Assembly (NCBI RefSeq): GCF_042681825.1
Contig: NZ_JBHUGH010000002.1
Location: 186,001 to 250,000, forward strand
Source: Halodurantibacterium flavum
GTDB lineage: Bacteria; Pseudomonadota; Alphaproteobacteria; Rhodobacterales; Rhodobacteraceae
Direction of reading: 5' to 3'
DNA length: 64,000 nucleotides
The notes under the pieces were generated by a model. The model saw only the letters and a list, made by a program, of their open reading frames with translations, was not told the DNA's origin and did not search any database. Made by a program: the position numbers and the translations under genes. This document shows, in pieces, positions 1 through 8,270 of this stretch. Each line of letters starts with the position of its first letter. Position 1 is the first letter of the stretch.

Positions 1-26
1 CGCCAACATCGATGCCTGATTGGATT

Positions 27-54
27 CCCCGGCCCGCCTGGGCCGGGGCCTTCC
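27..54 (+). terminator. Hairpin terminator of a gene left of the window
   Basis: A perfect 9-bp stem (CCCCGGCCC / GGGCCGGGG) with the 4-base loop GCCT is followed by a short pyrimidine run. It lies 7 bases after a TGA at 17-19, which reads in frame as the end of something finishing in Ala-Asn-Ile-Asp-Ala. That fits the 3' end of an upstream gene that lies outside the window. The T-run is weak, so termination itself is inferred. Confidence 0.55.
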
Positions 55-245
55 TCTCGCCGCGGGATTTCTTCGGCAGGGGGTGCAAGCTCATCAACCG
101 ATCGCGATCTTGTCAATGTGGCCCGGCCTCTCTGACGCGAAGCTTTGCGTGATGTCAGAGCGCATCGAAAGCGTCGGGGCAAGCCCGGACCTATCACCGT
201 CCTTCAGGCGAACCACGAGGCGTTCATGGAACAGAGGTCGCCATC

Positions 246-456
246 TTGGACATTCTTCTACGTCTCTTTCCGGGCAAGCCGCTGTGGATGTGGCTCCTGT
301 TTCTGACACTGGTCATCGGGCTTCTGGCCTTTCGGCGTCCACAAGGACGACCACGAAATCGGCGTTGCCGAAAGCCTGCGCATGTCGGCGATGTATATTG
401 TGCTGGGCCTGTCATTCTCGGGCTTTATCTGGTGGCAGATGGACAGCGCCGCCGCG
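246..456 (+). pseudogene. Broken 5' remnant of a TerC-family membrane protein gene
   Basis: From a TTG at 246 the sequence reads MDILLRLFPGKPLWMW and a hydrophobic stretch ending LLAF. The reading then continues in another frame from about 333 as GVHKDDHEIGVAESLRM and SAMYIVLGLSFSGFIWW. Together this is the N-terminal part of a TerC/Alx integral membrane protein (tellurite-resistance or metal-export family, normally over 300 residues). A small deletion near 333 breaks the frame, and similarity stops near 456, so the rest of the gene is missing. Matching both halves to TerC is from memory of the family. The DUF389 gene 90 bases downstream is intact and unrelated. Confidence 0.7.
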
Positions 457-546
457 CAACCACTGACTGATCGATATCAGGGGGGCCGTCCCCTGGGTAT
501 CGTCGCCCGGACTGTTGTGCGCCTGACCTGTCGAAAGGAATGCGGA

Positions 547-1479
547 ATGCCACGTCAGATTACCTTTGCAGGCCCGGCCGAGGACTGCGCCGCCCTGATG
601 AAGCGCCTGAGCGACCTTCCCGGCGTCGTCCGGATAACCCTGCAGCCCGGGACTTCGAAGCTGCCGGAAGGCGATGTCCTGACGCTTGAGGCCGCGAACC
701 AGACCAGCGGCGAAATCCTCAATGTGATGAGCGATCTGGGGTTGCTTCACAAGGGCGCCGTCAGCATCGCCGAGCCGAATGCCACGATCCCGGCCAAGAC
801 GTCGGGCCCTGTCGACGAAGAGGGCAACGACGCCATCTGGGAAGAGATCGGCGCGATGTTGCGGCAGGATACCAACCCTTCCTTCAACTTCCTTGCCCTG
901 ATGGCACTTGCAGGGGCTGTCGCAGCCTTTGGAATTGCGGCTGACACGATCCATATCGTCGTCGGCGCGATGCTGATTGCGCCGGGTTTCGAACCCCTGC
1001 TGCGCACCGTGTTCGGCGTTCTGGGCGATCGCCACAGCGCAACCGCGGGCCTGAAAGGCACGGCCTACGGCTATCTCGTTCTGGCGGTCACGGCCGCGGC
1101 GGTGACGCCGCTGGCCTTGACGCTGAATGACCTCGGCGCGGATGAACTGGCCGCAGGGTACTGGGCAAAGTACTGGTCTGAAACCCGTCCGGCGGGTGTT
1201 GCCACGTCGCTGCTTGCCGGGGTCGCGGGCGGTATCATCGTCTCGTCGCGGCTGAAAGTTCTGGGGACGGGGGTGATGGTGGCACTCGCCCTTATCCCGA
1301 CGATGACCCTTATAGGGATGGGCCTTGCCACAGGTCTGCCCGATATGGTGTGGGGAGCCGCAGGGCGGTGGGTCGTCGAAATGCTCTGCGTGATCGTCGG
1401 CGGCGGGGCGATCCTCGCGCTCAAGCGCAAGTTGCTGCATCGGCGCGGTGCTTCATCCATCGGATCGCGGCTCAGGTAA
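547..1479 (+). CDS. DUF389 family integral membrane protein
   Basis: This 310-residue protein has a soluble N-terminal part of about 110 residues with a ferredoxin-like look. About five hydrophobic segments follow, including the family's typical VVGAMLIAPGFEP block around residue 145. DUF389 proteins are inner-membrane proteins of unknown function. The ATG at 547 is chosen because AAAGGAATG lies just upstream; an upstream in-frame start at 382 belongs to the terC remnant. The last residues are Arg-rich. No partner genes reveal a role, and no substrate can be assigned. Confidence 0.8.
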   Translation: MPRQITFAGPAEDCAALMKRLSDLPGVVRITLQPGTSKLPEGDVLTLEAANQTSGEILNVMSDLGLLHKGAVSIAEPNATIPAKTSGPVDEEGNDAIWEEIGAMLRQDTNPSFNFLALMALAGAVAAFGIAADTIHIVVGAMLIAPGFEPLLRTVFGVLGDRHSATAGLKGTAYGYLVLAVTAAAVTPLALTLNDLGADELAAGYWAKYWSETRPAGVATSLLAGVAGGIIVSSRLKVLGTGVMVALALIPTMTLIGMGLATGLPDMVWGAAGRWVVEMLCVIVGGGAILALKRKLLHRRGASSIGSRLR

Positions 1480-1785
1480 TCTCACTGCGAGACCCGGTGA
1501 AACCGGCAGATGATCGACAGTCTTCACCCCCGCTGCGCTCGGTACCGACAATTGTCTGCTCAGCACGGCCGGGGGGCGTTCCCGACGCGAAGGCGGGCGA
1601 TCATTATTTTGCCGTGGCGGTCCAGAAGGTGCCCGGCAGCAGCTGCCGCGCAGGCGACGGATCTGCCATGATAACCCCATCGACCCTTTTGCTTGCGGCA
1701 GGTTGGCCGGTGCTGCGATTGAGCTTTGCGATCAGAGGTTTCATGTTAGCTTCTTCGATCTGCGAGCAGGGGAGGGCTCAACGAC
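1480..1785. other. Intergenic region, nothing recognised
   Basis: These 306 bases separate the DUF389 gene from the AraC gene. I see no convincing coding frame, long inverted repeat or RNA gene. The GGGAGGG at about 1769-1775 is the ribosome site of the AraC gene. Confidence 0.4.
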
Positions 1786-2745
1786 ATGATGACCAAGATC
1801 GTGCATTTTACGTCAAGTAATGTCGCACCGCGGAACCGGCTGAGCTACTGGAATGACATTTGTTCGGACGCACTGGAGGGGACGACCGTCGACAGTCCCG
1901 TTGAAGGCTTCCGCGCCGAGATGTGGCAGCTCAATCTGGGCGCGCTCAAACTGCTCCGTCCTAGATCGGATAGGTCGGTCGTCCGGCGGAAGGGCGCGGC
2001 GAGCGACGGCGTGCTGATGCATCTGCAGCTCAGAAGCAGCGCCCGGTTCCATGCCGCAACGCTTGCGCGGCGAAATGCGGTCGAGATGAAGGCCGGTGAT
2101 TTCATTCTGTCAACCGCCGAGAGCGGCTATTCCTTCGAGTTAGGCCCCGACCACGAACTGATCGTGGTAGAGGTGCCGCGTGCCGCACTTCTCTCGCGTG
2201 TGCCGGAGATCGAAGACCACCTGGGCCGGCCCTTCAGTATCGCCACGCCTGGAGGGCGCGTGTTCCGAGATTTCTTATTTACGCTCTGGCGACAGACCGA
2301 GGATGAGCTGTCAAACGGTTCCGACAGCATCTACTCGGAGGCAATTACAGAGGTCTTCTCGACGCTCTGTGCTCTGGCGCTCGCCGCCGGCGATTTCCGG
2401 ACCGGGCCCTACGAGCAGCATAGGGGCTCGGCGCTTCGCAAGCGCTGTGACGCCTATATAGACGCCCATCTTGACGATGCGGACCTTGGCACGCAGGCAC
2501 TTGCAAGAGAATTTGGCGTCTCGCCGCGCACGGTTCAGAGCCTTTTCGCCGGCGCCGGACACACTCCGACGACATATATCCAGCATCGCCGTCTTCAACG
2601 TGCTGCTGACCGGCTGCGAGCCGAACCTCGTCGCTCGATCACCGAGATCGCATTCAGCCTCGGCTTTAACGACAGCGCCTATTTCAGTCGATTGTTTCGC
2701 CGCCAGCTGGGGCTTTCTCCGAGCGAGTGGCGAGCAAAAAACTGA
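1786..2745 (+). CDS. AraC-family transcriptional regulator
   Basis: This 319-residue protein has an N-terminal effector domain of the AraC_binding_2 type (opening NRLSYWNDICSDAL). The C-terminal double helix-turn-helix covers about residues 215-318; its first helices contain LAREFGVSPRTVQ and its end shows the AraC signature around SITEIAFSLGFNDSAYFSRLF. It binds DNA in the cytoplasm and probably responds to a small effector. Two ATGs lie together (1786 and 1789) behind GGGAGGG. It stands 237 bases upstream of, and on the same strand as, the cupin and TRAP genes, which are its most likely targets. That link is inference from position only. Confidence 0.88.
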   Translation: MMTKIVHFTSSNVAPRNRLSYWNDICSDALEGTTVDSPVEGFRAEMWQLNLGALKLLRPRSDRSVVRRKGAASDGVLMHLQLRSSARFHAATLARRNAVEMKAGDFILSTAESGYSFELGPDHELIVVEVPRAALLSRVPEIEDHLGRPFSIATPGGRVFRDFLFTLWRQTEDELSNGSDSIYSEAITEVFSTLCALALAAGDFRTGPYEQHRGSALRKRCDAYIDAHLDDADLGTQALAREFGVSPRTVQSLFAGAGHTPTTYIQHRRLQRAADRLRAEPRRSITEIAFSLGFNDSAYFSRLFRRQLGLSPSEWRAKN

Positions 2746-2982
2746 CCTAGGGCGGAATTTTTGTGACGCCTGCGCTTTTGTCCTGGTCGGCTGCGCTCCC
2801 CTCCAAGCATGGCTGAGGCAGTTTACCTAGGCTTGAGAAGCCGGACCGCAATCCGGTTTCGCAACCTGGCGTCAGGGAGGAGGGACGCCGAGGCAGCAGC
2901 AGCCGTCCTGTCGGATTTCCGACGGGACAACATTGCGATCTGCATCGAGACCTCTTCCTCGCCGAGCTGAAGAGGAACAGTC

Positions 2983-3522
2983 ATGCTGGACAAGAAATAC
3001 GACGCCCCGCCATCCAGCGCGTTTCGTATTGTGGACGTGCCCGATCCATATAAGGAACTGTCGAGGAAACGCGGCACCGAGGGTACCTTCGTGGGCTACA
3101 ACGACGAGGAAAGCCCATGGGTCCCGTTCGGTGAAAATGCTGCAATCCGGCACCTCGCCTTTGATGTGCGCAACAACATCTACTCCAACATCCTGTGGAT
3201 CAAGAAGCCCGGCGTCATCGGCACCCATTACCACCGGGGCAAGATCATCATGGTCTGCCTGGAAGGAAGCGCGCGTTATCTTGAATACCCCTGGGTCGCC
3301 ACGCCCGGCGGCTTTATCCAGGAGGTTCCTGGCGAAGCGCACACGCTGGTCACTGACCACCCGGAGGGCACCAAGCTGTTTGGCTGGATGCAGGGCGCCA
3401 TCGACTTTTACAACGAGGACGCGTCCTTTGCCTTCACCGCGGACGTCTGGTGGTTCATGAACCACTACGAGACCTACTGCCGCGAGAACGGCCTTGAGAT
3501 CAACAAGCAGCTCTACATCTGA
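2983..3522 (+). CDS. Cupin protein, 2,4'-dihydroxyacetophenone dioxygenase type
   Basis: This 179-residue single-domain cupin has GTHYHRGK at about residues 79-86 as first metal-binding motif and GEAHTL in the second motif, giving three histidines for a non-haem iron or similar metal. The tryptophan-rich C-terminus and overall pattern match the 2,4'-dihydroxyacetophenone dioxygenase family, which splits aryl ketone C-C bonds. The real substrate cannot be read from sequence; many relatives are unassigned. The gene precedes the first TRAP transporter by about 130 bases with a hairpin between, so the cupin may act on the imported compound. The protein is probably cytoplasmic, since no signal peptide is visible. 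Confidence 0.75.
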   Translation: MLDKKYDAPPSSAFRIVDVPDPYKELSRKRGTEGTFVGYNDEESPWVPFGENAAIRHLAFDVRNNIYSNILWIKKPGVIGTHYHRGKIIMVCLEGSARYLEYPWVATPGGFIQEVPGEAHTLVTDHPEGTKLFGWMQGAIDFYNEDASFAFTADVWWFMNHYETYCRENGLEINKQLYI

Positions 3523-3538
3523 GCCGGCTGTCGGTTTC

Positions 3539-3571
3539 GGGGGCGCATCCGCGACCGAAAGGATCGCCCCC
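3539..3571 (+). terminator. Hairpin between cupin and TRAP genes
   Basis: GGGGGCG and ATCC (one bulged C between them) pair with GGAT and CGCCCCC across a 10-base loop, giving 11 pairs. There is no T-run, so it may be a processing or mRNA-stability hairpin that lets cupin and transporter be expressed at different levels rather than a strong terminator. Confidence 0.4.
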
Positions 3572-3651
3572 CATTTCGCCCCCCTGTCCGAACTTGCCGC
3601 CCCTGCCGGGCCCAGAGGTACGGATGCCGTGCAACTTCCGGAGGTTCTGTG

Positions 3652-4230
3652 ATGAGGACATTTCTAGCCCGCCTGACCGTTCGCGCTTCGGACTGGGCCA
3701 TGGCGCTGGCCGAAATCGGCATCGCGTTGATGATGTTTCATGTGGTGACTGAAATCGTCTCCCGGCGGCTGTTCCGCGTCAGCCTTGATGCCGTCCCGGA
3801 GATCGTGGGCTACTACTACATGGCCTCGGTGATCTTTCTGTCCCTCGCCTATGTGACTCGCGCCGAAGGCCATGTGGCGGCTACGCTCTTCACCGATCTT
3901 CTGCCCATCAAGGTCCAGTCCCTTCTGATGGGCATAGTGCTGGTCATCCTGGGCGGCGTGATGACGGTCTTTGCCTGGCAGATGGGGATCGAGGCCGTCC
4001 GCATGACACGCATCGGCGAATTTCATCAGGGCGCGACCCTGAACCTGCCCACATGGCCCTCACGCTGGTTCCCGCCAGTGGGTGCAGTGCTGATGGCACT
4101 GATGGCCTTCCTGATGGCACTGGACAAGCTCATTGGACAGCAGACTGTCGCCCAGGTCGCGACCGAGGATCTCCCGCCCGAACAACAGCCTGAGCAACAG
4201 GAAGAACAGCTGCGGAAGGAACTTGCCTGA
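3652..4230 (+). CDS. TRAP transporter small permease (DctQ type)
   Basis: This protein of about 192 residues has four hydrophobic segments (near residues 17-35, 55-72, 92-112 and 140-158), the normal DctQ fold of a TRAP dicarboxylate-type transporter. The C-terminal tail is rich in Gln and Glu (EQQPEQQEEQ). GGAGG lies 7 bases before the ATG at 3652; a GTG at 3649 is the alternative start. The stop overlaps the ATG of the large permease at 4230, indicating translational coupling. It works in the inner membrane with the two following genes as a sodium-driven, binding-protein-dependent importer. Confidence 0.88.
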   Translation: MRTFLARLTVRASDWAMALAEIGIALMMFHVVTEIVSRRLFRVSLDAVPEIVGYYYMASVIFLSLAYVTRAEGHVAATLFTDLLPIKVQSLLMGIVLVILGGVMTVFAWQMGIEAVRMTRIGEFHQGATLNLPTWPSRWFPPVGAVLMALMAFLMALDKLIGQQTVAQVATEDLPPEQQPEQQEEQLRKELA

Positions 4231-5531
4231 TGTCCAACCTTGCCATCGGTTTTGCCGGTTTTGCCGCTATCGTGGGACTGATCGGCCTGCGCTTTCACGT
4301 CGGTCTGGCGCTGATCATCGTTGCCTTCACCGGGCTGATGCTGATCACCAACATCGACATCGCACTATCAATGCTGCGCGTCCTGCCCTATGACTTCGTC
4401 ACCGACTGGGACCTTTCGGCGGTGCCCATGTTCCTGCTGATGGGGGCCATCGCCCACCGCTCGGGCATGACCGCAAGCCTGTTCGACGTGGCACGCCTGT
4501 GGTTCTCGCGGATGCCCGGGGGTTTGGCAGTAGCCACCAACTTCGCCTGTGCGGGCTTCTCGTCGGCATCGGGCTCGTCGCTGGCGACAACCATGGCCAT
4601 TGGCCGGATCACCATCCCCGAAATGCGCAAGTATCATTACGATCCCGGACTTGCGGCCGGAATCGTGGCCTGCGGCGGCACGCTGGGCGTGCTGATCCCG
4701 CCCAGCATTATCCTGGTGCTCTATGGCATCTTCGCCGAGGTTTCGATCGCCAAGCTGTTCATGGCCGGGGTGCTGCCGGGGCTGCTGACCGCGGGGGTCT
4801 ACTTTGGCCAGATCGTCCTGCGCTGCTGGCTGAATCCCAGCCTTGCGCCGCCGGTACCCGACCATCCCAGCTGGAGCGAGCGCCTGCGCGCGCTGCGCAC
4901 GATCTGGCCGTTGCCGCTGTTGATCCTCGCGGTAATCGGCGGGATCTACACCGGCATCGCCACCCCGACCGAGGCCGGGGCGCTGGGGGCGTTCCTTGCC
5001 CTACTGATTGCCCTGGCGCAACGCCGCATGACCGTCAGGATCTTCAGGCAAGCAGCACGTGAAAGCATCATGGCGACGGCCTCGATCTTCTTTGTGGCGA
5101 TTGGTGCGTTGCTGCTCACGCGGTTCATGGCCTTCAGCGGGGTGCCGATGTTCCTCGCGGGCCTGGTCGCCGACTATTCGGTCGATACAACTACGATGAT
5201 CCTGATCACCCTCGCGATCTACCTAGTGCTGGGCATGTTCCTCGATCCGCTGGGCATGATGCTGCTGACGCTGCCGGTCATGCTGCCGATGTTCCAGGCC
5301 GCGGGGATGGACCTGATCTGGTTTGGTATCCTGATGGTCAAGTTCATCGAGATCGGGCTGATCACCCCGCCCGTGGGACTGAATGTTTATGCCGTCAAGC
5401 TGCTGGCACCGGATTACAAGCTGCAGGAGATCTTCCGCGGCGCCCTCTGGTTCCTGCTGGCGGAAATACTGATCATCGGGCTGTTGATCACCTTTCCGCA
5501 AATCACCCTATTCCTGCCAAGCATCATGTGA
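4230..5531 (+). CDS. TRAP transporter large permease (DctM type)
   Basis: This 433-residue protein is hydrophobic throughout with about 12 membrane segments and typical DctM features: a glycine/serine-rich segment (FSSASGSSLATT), LIPPSIILVLYGI, TPTEAGALGA, and the late MFLDPLGMMLLTLPV. It forms the substrate channel with DctQ. Its start overlaps the stop of the small permease. It closely resembles the DctM at 13458-14774 (for example SAVPMFLLMGAI against TAIPMFLLMGAI), so the two transporters are paralogues. The substrate is unknown. Confidence 0.93.
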   Translation: MSNLAIGFAGFAAIVGLIGLRFHVGLALIIVAFTGLMLITNIDIALSMLRVLPYDFVTDWDLSAVPMFLLMGAIAHRSGMTASLFDVARLWFSRMPGGLAVATNFACAGFSSASGSSLATTMAIGRITIPEMRKYHYDPGLAAGIVACGGTLGVLIPPSIILVLYGIFAEVSIAKLFMAGVLPGLLTAGVYFGQIVLRCWLNPSLAPPVPDHPSWSERLRALRTIWPLPLLILAVIGGIYTGIATPTEAGALGAFLALLIALAQRRMTVRIFRQAARESIMATASIFFVAIGALLLTRFMAFSGVPMFLAGLVADYSVDTTTMILITLAIYLVLGMFLDPLGMMLLTLPVMLPMFQAAGMDLIWFGILMVKFIEIGLITPPVGLNVYAVKLLAPDYKLQEIFRGALWFLLAEILIIGLLITFPQITLFLPSIM

Positions 5532-5596
5532 CCGGCAGGACAAAGCGACCATCCGTCCGACAACTATCGGGCACAGCTTCAGAGAAGGAGATGAGG

Positions 5597-6706
5597 ATGA
5601 AGAGACCCTTGGGCCTTGTGCTCACGATGATGGCGATGCTTGGAGGCACGTCTGCCGTCGCTTTCACCTATTCGTCATGGACGCCGCCAGCCGCCCCCAA
5701 CAACCGGCTGGGGACCGTGCCGATGTTCGAGCGGATCACCGAAAGCCTCGCAGGCACCGACGACGCGATGACGTTCGAGAATTTCATGGGCGGCCAGCTG
5801 TTCAACAACACCACGACCCTGCCGGCGATCCGCGACGGGATCATCGACGGCGGCGTGCTGGTGCCGGCCTACAATGGGGCTGAGTTGCGGACCCATGTCA
5901 CCTTGGGCGAAACGCAGGCGCTGATCAACGACGGGCTGTCGGGCGCGGCGGCAGCGACCGAGGCGCTGCTGCTGAACTGTCCCGGCTGCCTGGAAGAATA
6001 CGCAGCGCAGAACGTTTTGCCGTTGGGCACCTATGCCTCGACGCCCTACTATCTGATGTGCAACTTCGAGGTGACCAGCATCGCCGACCTTCAAGGTCGC
6101 CGCTCGGCGGAAGGGAACCCGATGTTCAACCGTTGGGCGCAGCGCATCGGCATGTCCCGCCAGTCGCTGTCGCCGCCCGATTTCCAACAAGCGCTGCAGC
6201 GGGGAAGCGTCGACTGCGTCTTCGCACCAAAGGACTGGCTTGTCGCCTACAGCCTTGCCGATGCCGTCGTCTCGATCGTCGATGACGTCTCGCACGGGGC
6301 ATTTTCGGCAGTCGTCCTGATGGGCGTGAACACCAATACCTGGGCCGGGATGACGGAAGCACAGCGCGAGGCATTCCGTCGCGAGATGCCACAGGCGATC
6401 ATGGATGTGACCAACGGCTATTACATCGACGAGGCACGCGGGATGGCCGCCGCCGAGGAGGCAGGCATCAAACTGGTGAACCTGGGCGAGGAATACGCGC
6501 AGGTCTGGGCTGATTTCCAGGAAGCGGAGCGCGCCGAGATCGTACAAGCGGCCAATGGCCGTGGGGCGGCGGGGGCCGAGGAGCTGGTTGACCGCTTCTC
6601 TGAACTGCTTGTGGAATGGGAAGGCATTGCCGAAGAGGTGGATCGCGATCCCGACGCGATCGCCGAGCGCATGTATGAGCGCATTTTTGCACAGCTTCCA
6701 TTCTGA
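5597..6706 (+). CDS. TRAP transporter periplasmic substrate-binding protein (DctP type)
   Basis: This 369-residue protein has an N-terminal signal peptide (MKRPLGLVLTMMAMLGG, cleavage after AVA near residue 25) and the DctP fold. The ATG at 5597 is chosen because GAAGGAG ends 6 bases upstream; earlier in-frame starts lack a site. The middle carries an unusual LNCPGCL segment near residue 130 and another Cys in YLMCNF, which could form disulfides or bind a ligand. The same CPGCL and LMC are found in the other TRAP binding protein at 15313-16428. The gene ends the transporter operon, followed by a strong hairpin. The ligand is unknown, perhaps the cupin's substrate or product. Confidence 0.87.
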   Translation: MKRPLGLVLTMMAMLGGTSAVAFTYSSWTPPAAPNNRLGTVPMFERITESLAGTDDAMTFENFMGGQLFNNTTTLPAIRDGIIDGGVLVPAYNGAELRTHVTLGETQALINDGLSGAAAATEALLLNCPGCLEEYAAQNVLPLGTYASTPYYLMCNFEVTSIADLQGRRSAEGNPMFNRWAQRIGMSRQSLSPPDFQQALQRGSVDCVFAPKDWLVAYSLADAVVSIVDDVSHGAFSAVVLMGVNTNTWAGMTEAQREAFRREMPQAIMDVTNGYYIDEARGMAAAEEAGIKLVNLGEEYAQVWADFQEAERAEIVQAANGRGAAGAEELVDRFSELLVEWEGIAEEVDRDPDAIAERMYERIFAQLPF

Positions 6707-6716
6707 CTGCTTCATC

Positions 6717-6745
6717 GCCGGGGCGGAGTTTCCGCCCCGGCTTTC
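6717..6745 (+). terminator. Rho-independent-type terminator of the first TRAP operon
   Basis: An 11-bp perfect stem, GCCGGGGCGGA / TCCGCCCCGGC, has a 3-base loop and is followed by TTTC. It lies 10 bases after the DctP stop. Confidence 0.75.
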
Positions 6746-7225
6746 GGCTCGACGGCGACAGCGCCGAGTACGCCGGGGCAGACGAAAAACGAGGGTAGTC
6801 AGCACGCGGTCACCGGCTGCGGGAAAACTCATGCCGGGCAGAACGGCTTAACGGATCGCCAGATGCACCACGCGCACCTGGCGTGAGGGCTCGTTCTCGC
6901 GCGATAGCGAGAACATAACGGTAGCGACGAGCGCGTCGGCGGTCGTTGAACAGCCCCGTGCGGCAATTTGCGCGTATTCTATCCGGTTTCCGGTTCAAAA
7001 ATTAATATCGCATAAATCTTTTACCTGATTTCCGATTTTAAACCCTGACGTTATCCATTCCACGCGGAATCCTCATCCGAACATACAGGTCGCGCAATAG
7101 ACTCATTTTCCGCGCATCTATTTGATTTTGCAGGACGGTTTCAGTTGTCTGCGAGCTGACTTGCCTTAAAAAAACCTCACGAAGGTCCGGATATAAATCG
7201 GCACCCACGTGAAATGGAGATGACA
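6746..7225. promoter_or_regulatory. 480-base AT-shifted leader of the peroxidase gene with an inverted repeat
   Basis: This non-coding stretch holds a perfect 8-bp inverted repeat GTTCTCGC-N6-GCGAGAAC at 6893-6914. From about 6960 to 7190 it is clearly richer in A and T than its surroundings. That is the usual look of a regulated promoter, here for the peroxidase/msrPQ genes. I could not pick a reliable -35/-10 pair. No small gene is evident. Confidence 0.4.
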
Positions 7226-8218
7226 ATGAGGAAAATGACGCGCGCGGGTTTCATCCCCGCACTCGCCGGGGCACTCATGGCAGCGGGCGCGGTTCAGGCG
7301 CAGGACAACGACATGGCCTTTTATCTCGACATGTTCGAGCCCCTTCCAGCCCTGCCGCCGATCCCCGCCGATAACAGCCTGACGCCGGAAAAGATCGAAC
7401 TGGGCAAGATGCTCTTCTTCGAGCCCCGGATTTCCTCCAGCGGCGTCATCAGCTGCGCCACCTGCCACAACCCGGCGCTTGGCTGGGCTGACCGTATTCC
7501 GCGTGCGGTGGGCCATCTGGGACAGGAGGGCAGCCGCAACACGCCCACCGTGCTGAATGCCGGTTTCCTCGATGCGCAGTTCTGGGACGGACGCGAGGCG
7601 ACGCTGGAAGGCCAGGCGCTTGGCCCGATCGCGGCGGATATCGAAATGGCGATGGACCTCGACGAGGCCGTGGCCAGGTTGCAGGAGTTCGAGACCTACC
7701 GCGCGCATTTCGCCGAGGCCTTCCCCGATGACCCCGATCCGATCAATGCGGATAACGTCGCGCAGGCCATTGCGAGCTTCGAGCGGACGCTCAACACCCC
7801 AAATTCGCCTTTCGACCGCTATCTGAGGGGCGACGTGAACGCGATGACCGAGGATCAGGTCGCGGGGATGCGGCTCTTCGTCGATGTGGGCTGCGTGGCC
7901 TGTCACAACGGTCCGGCGCTCAGCGACAGCAACTTTCACGTCTTCGACGCGCCGGGGTCCGAGGATGACGGGCGCTTTGTCGTGACGGGGGATGACTTCG
8001 ACCGCGGTGCCTTCCGTACGCCGACCCTACGCAATGTCGCCGTCACCTATCCCTATTTCAACAATGGCAGCGTTGAAAGCCTGCACGAAGCCGTCTTCAT
8101 GATGGGCGACCAGATGACCGGCTATGATTTTTCCGATGATGAACTGGATCAGGTCGTGGCATTTCTTCATGCGCTGACCGGCGAAATGCCCGCCGTGATG
8201 CCCCCTGCACTGCCCTGA
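7226..8218 (+). CDS. Periplasmic di-haem cytochrome c peroxidase
   Basis: This 330-residue protein has a signal peptide (about residues 1-25, ending VQAQ) and two haem c motifs, CATCH near residue 80 and CVACH near residue 222. The C-terminal RTPTLRNVAVTYPY segment is typical of the CcpA/MauG family. It reduces hydrogen peroxide to water with electrons from cytochrome c in the periplasm. The ATG at 7226 has GGAG 6 bases upstream and is preferred over the ATG at 7214. With msrPQ directly downstream on the same strand it suggests a periplasmic defence unit. A MauG-like role in protein modification is less likely, because no methylamine genes are nearby. Confidence 0.92.
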   Translation: MRKMTRAGFIPALAGALMAAGAVQAQDNDMAFYLDMFEPLPALPPIPADNSLTPEKIELGKMLFFEPRISSSGVISCATCHNPALGWADRIPRAVGHLGQEGSRNTPTVLNAGFLDAQFWDGREATLEGQALGPIAADIEMAMDLDEAVARLQEFETYRAHFAEAFPDDPDPINADNVAQAIASFERTLNTPNSPFDRYLRGDVNAMTEDQVAGMRLFVDVGCVACHNGPALSDSNFHVFDAPGSEDDGRFVVTGDDFDRGAFRTPTLRNVAVTYPYFNNGSVESLHEAVFMMGDQMTGYDFSDDELDQVVAFLHALTGEMPAVMPPALP

Positions 8219-8231
8219 CAGCGCGATACGA

Positions 8232-8255
8232 GGGGCGCGCACCACGTCGCGCCCC
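8232..8255 (+). terminator. GC hairpin between peroxidase and msrP
   Basis: A perfect 8-bp stem GGGGCGCG / CGCGCCCC with an 8-base loop sits 13 bases after the peroxidase stop and 15 before msrP. It lacks a T-run, so it may be a partial terminator or stability element within one transcript. Confidence 0.4.
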
Positions 8256-8270
8256 GCACCAGGAGGAGCC

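Noticed and set aside
412..1440. Minus-strand frame opposite the DUF389 gene
   Set aside because: It lacks membrane segments, domains and a ribosome site, and runs across a pseudogene boundary.
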